A stretch of DNA of 64,000 nt from Egicoccus halophilus (GTDB taxonomy: Bacteria > Actinomycetota > Nitriliruptoria > Nitriliruptorales > Nitriliruptoraceae): contig NZ_CP036250.1 of the NCBI RefSeq assembly GCF_004300825.1, positions 62,001 through 126,000 on the forward strand. The letters run 5' to 3'. Numbering within the stretch: position 1 is the stretch's first letter; each line of letters begins with the position of its first letter. Under the pieces are notes generated by a model. The model did not search any database. It was not told the DNA's origin and saw nothing but the letters and a program-made list of their open reading frames with translations. This document shows positions 25,497 to 35,612 of the stretch, one piece after another. The translations under genes were made by a program, and so were the position numbers.

Positions 25497-26470
25497 ACCA
25501 GCCCTCCACGGACGGCGCGTTCACGCGTCACGTAGTCGGCGACCCCGCTCACCCCGGGAAACGCCGGCTCATACCCGAGTTCACGCCGTGCGCGCTGAAT
25601 GTCCATCACGCCTTGCGTCGCACTCGCGATCTTCGTCTCGTCGTGGTCACCGAACTCCAGTCGATGATCGGGACACTGTCGCATCACCTCCTCGGCCCAC
25701 GCCCGTAGGGTCGTGAGTTGACCACTCGCGATGTTGAAAACCCCATCGGTCGATGGCGGCGCGAAGGCCGCGAGCACATGGCCGCGACCGACGTCGGCGT
25801 TGTACACGACGTCATCTGCGACGTCGGCATTGTCGATCCTCAGGTGACGGCCGGCGAGGGCGGCATCGACGATCTGTGCCTTCAGGCCGGCGTACCCCGC
25901 GTGCTGCCCCCCCTTTCCCGGACCGAACGTGGAACCGAGTCGTAGCGCGATGATCTCCAGGCCCCACAGCCTGCGACAGTGATCCGCAGCCGCCTCGAGT
26001 GCCTTCTTCGAGGCGCCGTACACGTGCATCGGCGTCCCCTCGACCCCCTCATGGATCGGGGCGAACTGCGGCGGGCCATGCTCGGCAGGCAGCCGTCCGT
26101 AGACGCCCTTCGTGGACGTGTAGACGACGCGGCCGATGCCCGCATCCCGCGCGGCCTCGAAGATGTTCAGGCTCCCGATGACGTTGGTCTCGTAGGCCAG
26201 ACGCGGGTCCTTCTCGGCACTGGACGAGAGTGCAGCCGCGCAGTGGATGACCCGGTCGATCGAGCTGGTGGCGAGTGCTCGGTCGATCGTCTCCCGGTCC
26301 AGGATGCTGCCCGCGACGTGCTGGACCGCGTCCCCCATCTCTGGAAGGAGACGAAGGTCACGACGCCGGCTGAACACCGTCACGTCATGGCCGTCCTCGA
26401 CCAGCAACCGTGTCACCCACGAGCCGATGGCGCCGAAACCGCCCGTGACGAGAATCTTCTCTGCCGTCAT
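25493..26470 (-). CDS. NAD-dependent epimerase/dehydratase (extended SDR)
   Basis: This is a 325-residue extended SDR with TGGFGAIG at the N-terminus, the catalytic YTSTKG segment and YGASKK. It starts at ATG with GGGAG upstream and is translationally coupled to the SDR that follows. Such enzymes act on nucleotide sugars, but many members reduce or oxidise steroid-like or aromatic alcohols. The catabolic context favours a small-molecule dehydrogenase, which is inferred. Confidence 0.88.
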   Translation of the reverse strand: MTAEKILVTGGFGAIGSWVTRLLVEDGHDVTVFSRRRDLRLLPEMGDAVQHVAGSILDRETIDRALATSSIDRVIHCAAALSSSAEKDPRLAYETNVIGSLNIFEAARDAGIGRVVYTSTKGVYGRLPAEHGPPQFAPIHEGVEGTPMHVYGASKKALEAAADHCRRLWGLEIIALRLGSTFGPGKGGQHAGYAGLKAQIVDAALAGRHLRIDNADVADDVVYNADVGRGHVLAAFAPPSTDGVFNIASGQLTTLRAWAEEVMRQCPDHRLEFGDHDETKIASATQGVMDIQRARRELGYEPAFPGVSGVADYVTRERAVRGGLV

Positions 26471-26537
26471 GTCGTTCTCCCTCGAGTTGCGCGCACGGCT
26501 GCCTCGCAGGCACCCGGGCGAGTCCGTGCAGGTCCAC

Positions 26538-27875
26538 TCACGATGTCGACGTCCGCGCCGTATGACGCACGAGGGTGACCGCCGCCCCCAGGGCGAGTGC
26601 CGCCGTGAGTCCGAACCCGACGTGCAGCGACGCGACGTCCGCGACGAGCCCGTTCACCGCAGCGGCGAACGGCCGGGTCCCCAGGAACGCGACGCCCCAC
26701 AGGGCCATCACGCGGCCGCGAAGCTGTTCAGGGACGATGAGTTGGATCCGCGTCGTCAGCGAACTCGTCGCGAGCAGGAAGCCGGTTCCGGCGATGAACA
26801 TCCCCAGCACCGACAACGCCGGAGACGCGATCACGACGAGCACGGCGTTGCCGCTGGCCAGGAGAAAGAACCCGGTCGCGCCGACACCCGCGATCCCGAC
26901 GCGCCGGCGGATCGCGGCGAAGACGGTGATAGACAGGAACGAGCCGATGCCGAATGCGGAGGCCATGACGCCGACCAGTACCTCGGACGCACCCAGGGCA
27001 TCGGCCAGTGGCGGTGTCAGGGTGATGACCGGGTCGACCACGATCCCGATGACCGCCACGCCCAGCAGCAACGCGCGCATCTCCCGATGGGACCAGGCGT
27101 AGCGGAGCCCCGCCCAGACCGAGCGTTCGGTGGCTGCATCGACGCTCGGGATATGGATGATCCACAGCACGGTGATGACGAAGAGGACGTGACCGGCCGC
27201 CGCCACGGTATAGCCGGCCGCCGGCCCGAGACCGGCGTAGAGCAGCGCCCCGAGCGCGGGCCCGACCGCACGGGCGATTGCCGCCGTGGTGGAGTTGAGT
27301 GCCACAGCGACCGGAAGGTCGCGGGCGCTCACCAGGCTCGGGATGATGGCCTGCATGGCAGGATTCGCCAAGGCCAGACCGACGCCGATGATGGCCGTCG
27401 CCACGAGTATGAGCAGTCCCCCAGCGAGCGCCTCGACACCGTCGAACCGGATGAGGGCCGCCAGCGTCAACAAGCTCCCCGAGGTCAGCAGCTTGCTCGC
27501 GCCAAGCACCGCGCGCCTCGGGTGGCGGTCGCTGAGGGCGCCTGCCCACGGTGCCAGCAGCGTCTGCGGGAGGAACTGCGCCATGCTGACCGCACCGACC
27601 ATTATGGCCGATCGCGTCAACTCGTACATCAGGATGGCGGACACGACGTTGGTGAGCCAGATCGCCGTGGAGGTCACGAGCTTGCTGGCGAAGAATGGCC
27701 CGTAAGCCCGGTCGAACACAAGCTGCCAGGCACTACGCGGCTCGGTCGCGGCTGATGTGCTCGGGCGGTCGTCTTCGCCGTCCGCCCGGCGCGACGCGGG
27801 TGGCGTGCCGGAGGACTTCGCGTCGAGGGGGCGCTTTCCCGCTCCCTCCGCTTCGGTTGGGCAGGGGTTGGTCAA
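26538..27875 (-). CDS. MFS transporter (MFS_3-like)
   Basis: This is a 445-residue membrane protein with about 12 helices, loop motif AGALSDRHPRRAVL and PEQLRGRVMALWG in the second half. The first 50 residues are polar. The likely start is a TTG overlapping the stop of the ABC permease (TTGA); no ATG or GTG occurs before the first helix. It is therefore probably the last gene of the ABC importer transcript. Confidence 0.85.
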   Translation of the reverse strand: MTNPCPTEAEGAGKRPLDAKSSGTPPASRRADGEDDRPSTSAATEPRSAWQLVFDRAYGPFFASKLVTSTAIWLTNVVSAILMYELTRSAIMVGAVSMAQFLPQTLLAPWAGALSDRHPRRAVLGASKLLTSGSLLTLAALIRFDGVEALAGGLLILVATAIIGVGLALANPAMQAIIPSLVSARDLPVAVALNSTTAAIARAVGPALGALLYAGLGPAAGYTVAAAGHVLFVITVLWIIHIPSVDAATERSVWAGLRYAWSHREMRALLLGVAVIGIVVDPVITLTPPLADALGASEVLVGVMASAFGIGSFLSITVFAAIRRRVGIAGVGATGFFLLASGNAVLVVIASPALSVLGMFIAGTGFLLATSSLTTRIQLIVPEQLRGRVMALWGVAFLGTRPFAAAVNGLVADVASLHVGFGLTAALALGAAVTLVRHTARTSTS

Positions 27876-29662
27876 CCTCGGGCCTTGAAGCCGAGCAAGC
27901 GTGCGACCAGGGCGACGCCCACGGTGCCGATCAGGATGAAGACACCCACCACCGAGGCGGCCTCGAGGTTGAAGTCAGCCATCTGGTTGAGCTGCAGGAT
28001 CGACAGTGGCTGGTTCCGACTGGTCGAGAGCAGGGCGACGTGGCCGGTCGTCTTGACCGCGGTGGAGAACGCCAAGACGCCGACCACCGCCAAGGTGGGC
28101 GCGATCAGCGGCAGCACCACGCGACGGAAGGTGTAGAACCAGTTTCCGCCGGACGCGCGCGATGCCTCTTCGAGTTCTGCGCCGATCTGGATCAGGCTGG
28201 CCTTGACCATCTGGGTGGTCAGCGTCATCGCACCGAGCGCGGCTACGACGATCAGGATCGACATCGTGCCGAACATCGGTCGCAGAAAGGGCACGTTGAT
28301 GAACAGGATCAGGTAGCCGAGGCTGATCACGATGCCCGGAAGCATCGATGGCAACCACACCATGTAGTCGAGGAAGACACGTCCCTTGAGTTGCGTCCGC
28401 ACGACCGTGTAGGCGATCACGGAGAAGATCACCATCGCCACGAAGGCCGTGCCGAACGACAGCACGGTGGAGTTCCACAGCGCGCCGGTGAACGCGCGGT
28501 TGTTGAGGATCGTCGTCCAGTTGTCGAGCGTCCAGGTCGGCGTCGCGTCGAAACGGCCGAAAATGTTCATGAACGTCCCCATGATGACCATCGCCATGGG
28601 AAAGATGGTCATGATGAAAACCATGCTCGCGATCAGCGCGAAGGTCGGCCACTTCCACTTGCCCAGCGGCCGGGGGACGTTGGTCGACTTTCCTGTCAGC
28701 GTGGCGTGCCCGCGACGTGCCGTGTAGATGCGTTGGAACACCACGGCGGGGAGCATGAGGACGAGCGAGATCATGCCGACGACGGTGGCGGTCGAGTACT
28801 GCGGAGTCGAACGCCGGACGAGGCGGTAGATCTCGGTGCTCAGGACGTCGATCCGACGTGGTGTCCCGAGGATGAGTTCGATCTCGAATGCTTCGAGTGA
28901 GCGAATCGTCCCGAGCACAAGCGCCACGAGCAGCGTGGGCGCCACCAATGGGATGACGACATGCCGCATCGTCTGCCCGCTCGTGGCCCCCGAGGAGCGC
29001 GATGCCTCCTCCAGCGCCGCGTCGAGGTTGCGGAACGCCGGGGTCAACAGCATGACCTTCACCGGCAGGGTCCCCGAGACCAGGTGAACCCAGACGATGC
29101 CCCACCAGGAGTAGATGTCGAACGGTCCGTTCTGGATGAAGGGCAGTGCTTCCAGTGCGCGGTTGGCGACGCCGTAGAAGGGGTCGAAGACCATGATCCA
29201 CGACAGCGTGACGGTCAGCCCGGGCAGGAATACGGCCACCCAGAAGCCATACTCGAGCACCTTCGCGTACGGCAGATCGGTGCGGGCGATCACCCACGAC
29301 AGCCAGACCCCGACGATCATCGCGATCGTTTGTCGCGTCAGCGAGATGTTGATCGTCGTCAACAAGGACGAGCGGATGCGGGAGTTGGCCATGACCTCCC
29401 GCCAAGCCTCGAAGCCATAGCCCGTGCTGGCACCGAAAGCTCCCTCCTGCAGCGAGATCTGCAGCATGATGAGGATGGGCCCGATGACGAGCAAGGCGAT
29501 GAAGGCGACAAGGACCAGGAACGGCACCGACCAGTGCTGGCCTGCGCCTCGGGTCACGCGCCCGAACAGCCGCTGACGCCAGCCGCGCTTGGGCGAGCCG
29601 ATACCATCGTGCGGCGTGAGCTCCTCGATTTCAGCCACCGTCTCTGGCGTGACTTGCGACAT
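27872..29662 (-). CDS. ABC transporter permease, fused two-domain (FbpB/ThiP-like)
   Basis: This is a 596-residue protein with two homologous sets of about six helices. Each half carries an EAA loop for contacting the ATPase: EEASRSSGATSG near residue 220 and EEASRASGGNWF near residue 505. The layout is that of importers for ferric iron, thiamine, 2-aminoethylphosphonate or small carboxylates. It is encoded between the receptor and an MFS gene and partners the lipoprotein at 29787 and the ATPase at 31098. Confidence 0.93.
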   Translation of the reverse strand: MSQVTPETVAEIEELTPHDGIGSPKRGWRQRLFGRVTRGAGQHWSVPFLVLVAFIALLVIGPILIMLQISLQEGAFGASTGYGFEAWREVMANSRIRSSLLTTINISLTRQTIAMIVGVWLSWVIARTDLPYAKVLEYGFWVAVFLPGLTVTLSWIMVFDPFYGVANRALEALPFIQNGPFDIYSWWGIVWVHLVSGTLPVKVMLLTPAFRNLDAALEEASRSSGATSGQTMRHVVIPLVAPTLLVALVLGTIRSLEAFEIELILGTPRRIDVLSTEIYRLVRRSTPQYSTATVVGMISLVLMLPAVVFQRIYTARRGHATLTGKSTNVPRPLGKWKWPTFALIASMVFIMTIFPMAMVIMGTFMNIFGRFDATPTWTLDNWTTILNNRAFTGALWNSTVLSFGTAFVAMVIFSVIAYTVVRTQLKGRVFLDYMVWLPSMLPGIVISLGYLILFINVPFLRPMFGTMSILIVVAALGAMTLTTQMVKASLIQIGAELEEASRASGGNWFYTFRRVVLPLIAPTLAVVGVLAFSTAVKTTGHVALLSTSRNQPLSILQLNQMADFNLEAASVVGVFILIGTVGVALVARLLGFKARG

Positions 29663-29741
29663 CCTCGGTCTCTTTCCGTGACGGCGGGGTGCGCCTCGCG
29701 ATGCGCCGACGCCACGACGTCTCGTGCGACATCTGGCCCTG

Positions 29742-29786
29742 GCTGCCCCCGCCGTCGCGTTGGATGGCGGGGGCAGCGGGACGGCT

Positions 29787-29796
<10 letters not shown>
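29742..29796 (-). terminator. Two stem-loops between the ABC receptor and permease genes
   Basis: The first hairpin (29779-29796) has 7-bp arms GGACGGC/GCCGTCC and contains the receptor stop codon in its loop. The second (29742-29777) is a perfect 12-bp inverted repeat, GCTGCCCCCGCC with its complement, around 12 bases. There is no T-tract, so transcript protection or partial termination is more likely than a full stop. The arrangement parallels the tctC-tctA junction. Confidence 0.6.
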
Positions 29797-31016
<1,220 letters not shown>

Positions 31017-31097
31017 GGGGTCTCTCCCTGTTGCCGACAACGCGTCGGGCGATCCGACGTGCGTACCACTGGTGTGGTCGTCCGACGATCGCGATCG

Positions 31098-32282
31098 TCA
31101 GACGACTCCCTCCATTGCTGCCTGGCGCTGCGCGCTCGACTGCTCCGTGCCGTCGATGTCGGTCACCGACCACACCTGCGTCCACTCGGGTGGCAATTCC
31201 ACGATGACGCGTTCGCCTTCGTGCCACTCCCGCTCCACACCGACGACCACCAAGAACTCCAGGCCCCACGAGGTCTTGAGTTGCAGTTCGTAGTGGTTGC
31301 CGATGAACAGCACGACCTCGACCTCGGCCGGCACGCCGGACGCGCCGCTGTCGCATGGGTGGATCTGGACCTTCTCGGGTCGGATGGCCACTTCGGCGCG
31401 GTTGCCCACCTCGAGCGTCTCACGGTGGCGGATCTGCCCGGAGACCTCGTCCCCGCTGGGGAACCGCACACGAGCGGTCTGCTCACCGACGCCGACCAGT
31501 TCTCCGGCGAGGATGATGGTGTGGCCGACGAAGTCGCGAACGAACTGTTCGGTCGGTTCGTTGTACATCGTCTTGGGATCGGCCACCTGGATGATCCTCC
31601 CCGTACGCATCAGCACGATCGAGTTGGACATGCTGAGGGCCTCGGTCTGGTCGTGGGTGACGAACAGGACCGTCAGTCCGAGGCGCCGCTGCAGCGATTT
31701 CACCTCGGCGCGCATGTGTTCTCGTAGCTGGGCGTCCAGATTGCTGAACGGCTCGTCGAGCAGCAGCAGTTTGGGTTCGTAGACGAGGGCGCGGGCGAGC
31801 GCGACGCGTTGCATCTGACCGCCACTGAGCTTCGTCCCAGGGCGGTCCTGCATGCCCTCCATGCCCACGAGCGCGAGCACCCGCTCGATGGCCGCGTCGA
31901 TCTCCTTCTTCGGACGCTTGCGCAGTTTGAGCGGGTACGCGATGTTCTTGGCGACCGTCATGTGCGGCCAGATGGCGTAGCTCTGGAACACCATCCCCAT
32001 CGACCGCTTGTGCGGCGGGACGAAACCATCGTCGGAATCCAAGACCTTGCCCTGGTACTCGATCTGCCCACCGGTGGCACGTTCCAGACCCATGACGAGC
32101 CGCAGTGTGGTGCTCTTTCCGCAGCCGCTCGGACCCAGAAGGGTGAGGATCTCGCCCTCGTGCACATCGAAGCTGACGTCGTTGACGGCACGGACGTCAC
32201 CGAACGCCTTCTCCACGTTGCGCAGGCGCAGCACTGGTGTCCGGGCCGCGTCGGCTCGATCGGTTTGATCTGGCTGTGGCAT
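31098..32282 (-). CDS. ABC transporter ATP-binding protein (PotA/FbpC/MalK class)
   Basis: This is a 394-residue ATPase with Walker A GPSGCGKST, Q-loop VFQSYAIWP, signature LSGGQMQRVALARAL, Walker B LLLLDEP and switch His in FVTHDQ. A C-terminal TOBE-type domain spans about 280-380. The ATG at 32282 follows GAGGGAGAAG. It is the first gene of the importer run (ATPase, receptor, permease, MFS) and divergent from the SDR at 32490, with a TGGT-N3-ACCA palindrome between them. Confidence 0.95.
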   Translation of the reverse strand: MPQPDQTDRADAARTPVLRLRNVEKAFGDVRAVNDVSFDVHEGEILTLLGPSGCGKSTTLRLVMGLERATGGQIEYQGKVLDSDDGFVPPHKRSMGMVFQSYAIWPHMTVAKNIAYPLKLRKRPKKEIDAAIERVLALVGMEGMQDRPGTKLSGGQMQRVALARALVYEPKLLLLDEPFSNLDAQLREHMRAEVKSLQRRLGLTVLFVTHDQTEALSMSNSIVLMRTGRIIQVADPKTMYNEPTEQFVRDFVGHTIILAGELVGVGEQTARVRFPSGDEVSGQIRHRETLEVGNRAEVAIRPEKVQIHPCDSGASGVPAEVEVVLFIGNHYELQLKTSWGLEFLVVVGVEREWHEGERVIVELPPEWTQVWSVTDIDGTEQSSAQRQAAMEGVV

Positions 32283-32407
32283 CCACTTCTCCCTCTGGCG
32301 CGGATACTGCGGGAAGCATCTGACGCGGTCTCGGGCGCGTGCGCCGTGTCCCTCCGGCCTCCCGTGCGGTCCCGTCGAGCAGCAGTCCACTCCCGGGGCA
32401 ATGGATT

Positions 32408-32420
32408 ATGGTCTAACCAT
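32408..32420. promoter_or_regulatory. Perfect palindrome ATGGT-N3-ACCAT (FadR/GntR-type operator candidate)
   Basis: ATGGTCTAACCAT has 5-bp arms and a 3-bp centre and contains the exact core TGGT-N3-ACCA known for FadR-subfamily GntR regulators. It lies in the 207-bp divergent region, 126 bp upstream of the ABC ATPase start and 70 bp upstream of the SDR start. Confidence 0.6.
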
Positions 32421-32489
32421 CGACTACCGTCAACCAACGCGGCCTGCGCTGGCAAGCCGCTCCGTGTCGCCGAGGCAGAGGATGGTCCG

Positions 32490-33275
32490 TTGGGTGCCCG
32501 ATCAGTCGCGTTGGTAACCGGCGCGAGCAAAGGGATCGGCCGAGCCTGCGCCGAAGCGCTGGCGGCCGATGGCTTCGATCTCTGCATAACGGGGCGAAGC
32601 GCAGGTTCGCTCGAGGCCGCAGCCGAAGAGCTCCGACGTCACGACGGTCGGGTCGTCCCCGTCGTCGCCGACGTGACGTCGGTCGACGACCTCAACCAGC
32701 TGGTGACCACCGTCGACGACCAGCTCGGGCGCCTCGATGCCATCGTCATCAACTCGGGCGGACCACCGAAGGGACTCGTCCAGGATCTGACCGACGCCGA
32801 ATGGCAGGACGGGTTCGAGGAACTGCTGCTCGGGCCCTTGCGTTACCTGCGCGCCTTTCTCGATCGACTCCGCGACTCGGCCCAGCCACGCTTCATCGTC
32901 ATCGGCTCGTCCAGCGTCGAACGACCGATCGAGCGCCTCTCGATTTCGAACGCACTACGACCCGCCCTCAAGGGCCTCGTCGCCTCGCTGGCCGTGGAAC
33001 TGGGCCCGGCGGGAATCACGTTCAATCTGGTCGGGCCCGGAAGAACCGACACCGAGCGTCTGCGCGCCACGGACGAGGCGACCGCCGATCGACGTGGTGC
33101 GACCTTGGAGGAGATCCGGCGCTCGTCCGCTGCGGCCATCCCCATGGGCCGGATCGCTCGACCCGAGGAGATAGGGGCCCTGGTCGCGTTCCTGGCGTCC
33201 CCCGAGGCCGGCTACATCACCGGGCAGACGATCCTCGTCGACGGAGGATTGACCCGGGGTCGACCCTGGGCGTGA
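32490..33275 (+). CDS. SDR-family oxidoreductase lacking the YxxxK motif
   Basis: This is a 261-residue SDR with TGASKGIG and the NSGGPPKG variant of the NNAG motif. The usual Tyr/Lys catalytic pair is replaced by SNALR in LSISNALRPALKG, as in a distinct group of FabG-like proteins bearing NSGGPP. No ATG or GTG fits the frame; TTG at 32490 has AGAGG eight bases upstream. It is divergent from the ABC ATPase. Substrate and catalytic mechanism are uncertain. Confidence 0.83.
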   Translation: MGARSVALVTGASKGIGRACAEALAADGFDLCITGRSAGSLEAAAEELRRHDGRVVPVVADVTSVDDLNQLVTTVDDQLGRLDAIVINSGGPPKGLVQDLTDAEWQDGFEELLLGPLRYLRAFLDRLRDSAQPRFIVIGSSSVERPIERLSISNALRPALKGLVASLAVELGPAGITFNLVGPGRTDTERLRATDEATADRRGATLEEIRRSSAAAIPMGRIARPEEIGALVAFLASPEAGYITGQTILVDGGLTRGRPWA

Positions 33276-33386
33276 TCGACCGAACCGCCCGCACCTCCGC
33301 CGCGTGGACGCCGCCTGACCAGGCCCCGGGACGTCTGGCCGCAGTCCTGACGCCCGGGGTGCCGAGTAACGAAGGCCGAACAGAAA

Positions 33387-35564
33387 ATGATCTCCGCCAT
33401 CGTGGACCCGCGACCGCTCGACTACCGCAGCAATCTGCTGTGCCGCGCGGCGCTCGGAACCTCCGTACGCGCCGAACTGGGGAACGCGGACGGGGAGGTG
33501 GTGAGGATCACGACCGAGCGCGGCCGCCAGGCGCTCTGCCGCGTGGCCGACGAGACCACCGCGCACGGCCGGTCGCTACGGATCGACCGCTTCACCCGTC
33601 AGGCGCTCAAGGCGTTCCCCCACGAGCAGATCGCGTTGGAGGTGGTCGAGCCCGGCTCGGCGACCGAACTCGGCCTGATCCCCGGTGTCGACCTCAGCGC
33701 GCACGGTGATTCGAACATCGTCAGCGCGTTGAAGCGCGAACTCGTCGAGCAACGCATCGCCGTGCGCTCGGGAATGATGCTCTACGTGCCGACCAGCGAC
33801 GCTTTGGCCGGCATCAACTTCCACGTCCATTTCGTCCAGGGAGACGAGCACAACGAGGGGGTCGTCACCGATCAGACCACGATCTGGCTGATCGATCAGG
33901 ACCACCACCATCACGGCGACTCGGACCACGACCACGACCACGACGCAGCGGCCGAGACGGTCATCGACACCACGTTCGAGGACGTGGGCGGGCTCGACCA
34001 GCAGATCCGGGAGGTCCGGGAGTTCGTCGAGCTGCCCTTGGTGTTCCCGCAGGTCTACCGTCAGCTGGGCATCGACCCGCCGAGGGGCGTGATCTTCTAC
34101 GGTGCGCCGGGGACGGGCAAGACGCTGCTCGCACGCAGCGTGGCCAACGAGATCAATGCCCAGCTCTTCTACATCAACGGCCCCGAGATCGTCGGGACAT
34201 TCTCCGGAGAGACCGAGGCGAACCTACGCAAGGTCTTCGCCGAAGCGAGCCTGAATCCGCCGTCGATCATCTTCATCGACGAGTTGGATGCGATTGCGCC
34301 GTTTCGACGAATGGCGTCCACGCAGTCCGACGCCCGCTCGGTGACCCAGTTGCTGGCGCTGCTGGACGGTCTCACGAGGGTCGAGGGCGTGATCGTGATC
34401 GGGACCACCAACCGGATCGACACCATCGATCCGGCGTTGCGGCGCGCGGGACGATTTGACCGGGAGGTATATTTCCCGACCCCGAGCACCGCTGCCCGAG
34501 AGCAGATCCTGCGCGTCAAGACGCGCGAGATGCCGCTCAGTGACGATGCGATCGACTCGCTTCCCGATGTCGCACGGCGCGCATACGGCTACGTCGGCGC
34601 CGACCTGATGGAGCTCGGACGGGAAGCCGGCCTCAACGCGCTTCGACGCGCGGCCTCGCGATTCGTGGAAGCGCCATCGGTCGCGAGCTATCCCGAGCCC
34701 GACGAACTCGTGGTGACCTCCGGCGACTTCCAGCACGCGCTCGAGCAGGTGCGGCCCTCGGCGATGCGCGAGTCGCTTCTCGCGTACCCGGAGATGACCT
34801 GGGACGACATCGGCGGACTGCATCGCGTCAAGCAGCGCCTACGCGAGCTGGTGGAAACGCCGCTCCAGCATCCTGAACTGTTCGCCGAGGCCGGTCTGTC
34901 CGCGAATGTCGGTGTCGTGCTCCACGGCCCCCCCGGCACCGGCAAGACCATGCTGGCTCAGGCGATCGCGCGGGAGTCCGGCGCCAACTTCATCCCGATC
35001 CAAGGGCCGGAGTTATTCTCCCAGTGGTTGGGCGAATCCGAGGAGAGCGTGCGGCACGTGTTCGGGGTCGCGCGGCGGGCGGCGCCGTCCGTGATCTTCA
35101 TCGACCAACTCGACGCCGTTCTTCCTATGCGTAGCGATCTCGAGCACGAAGGAACCCGTGCACCCCAGCGTGTCGTCAACCAAGTGCTTGCAGAGCTCGA
35201 TGGGATGGAAGACCGCGAACAGGTCATCGTGATCGGTGCCACAAACCGGCTGTCGCAGGTGGATCCGGCGGCCCTGCGACCGGGCCGCTTCGGCGTCCAC
35301 CTCCGGGTCGATCCGCCTGACGCGCAAGACCGTGCGGAGATCCTGGCACGCCACCTCGCCAAGGCCGACGTCGATCATCCCCGTGGCGTCGCGGCCGTGG
35401 TCGACGAGCTCGTGGCGCGTACGGACGGACTGGTGGGTGCCGACCTGGCATTCCTCTGCCAGAACGCGACGTTGCTGGCCTTGCAGGAGGCGGGTTTCCA
35501 ACGAAACACGCCGGTCAAGCTCACGCACTTCGCGCAGGCCCTCGAGGAGTTGCGGAGCCCGTAG
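33387..35564 (+). CDS. CDC48/VCP-like AAA+ ATPase with His-rich linker and D2 Walker-B Gln
   Basis: This is a 725-residue protein with an N-terminal double-psi-barrel-like domain (about 1-170), then two AAA modules. A linker at 172-186 is almost only His and Asp (DHHHH and repeated HD). D1 has Walker A GAPGTGKT (239-246) and Walker B IIFIDE (E299). D2 has GPPGTGKT (514-521) and pore-loop Trp in SQWLGES, but its Walker B reads VIFIDQ with Gln574 in place of the catalytic Glu. D1 is thus predicted to hydrolyse ATP and D2 to bind but hydrolyse poorly. CDC48-type ATPases unfold or remodel proteins. The next gene, convergent, encodes a metal-dependent cupin, and the His-rich linker may bind metal; any link is inferred. 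Confidence 0.9.
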   Translation: MISAIVDPRPLDYRSNLLCRAALGTSVRAELGNADGEVVRITTERGRQALCRVADETTAHGRSLRIDRFTRQALKAFPHEQIALEVVEPGSATELGLIPGVDLSAHGDSNIVSALKRELVEQRIAVRSGMMLYVPTSDALAGINFHVHFVQGDEHNEGVVTDQTTIWLIDQDHHHHGDSDHDHDHDAAAETVIDTTFEDVGGLDQQIREVREFVELPLVFPQVYRQLGIDPPRGVIFYGAPGTGKTLLARSVANEINAQLFYINGPEIVGTFSGETEANLRKVFAEASLNPPSIIFIDELDAIAPFRRMASTQSDARSVTQLLALLDGLTRVEGVIVIGTTNRIDTIDPALRRAGRFDREVYFPTPSTAAREQILRVKTREMPLSDDAIDSLPDVARRAYGYVGADLMELGREAGLNALRRAASRFVEAPSVASYPEPDELVVTSGDFQHALEQVRPSAMRESLLAYPEMTWDDIGGLHRVKQRLRELVETPLQHPELFAEAGLSANVGVVLHGPPGTGKTMLAQAIARESGANFIPIQGPELFSQWLGESEESVRHVFGVARRAAPSVIFIDQLDAVLPMRSDLEHEGTRAPQRVVNQVLAELDGMEDREQVIVIGATNRLSQVDPAALRPGRFGVHLRVDPPDAQDRAEILARHLAKADVDHPRGVAAVVDELVARTDGLVGADLAFLCQNATLLALQEAGFQRNTPVKLTHFAQALEELRSP

Positions 35565-35612
35565 CCCGCACAGACCGCTGAGGAACGGGTTCCGCAACAA
35601 CGACGGTCGGTC

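Noticed and set aside
31809-32489. Long upstream extension of the SDR at 32490
   Set aside because: It reads antisense through the ABC ATPase and crosses the divergent promoter.
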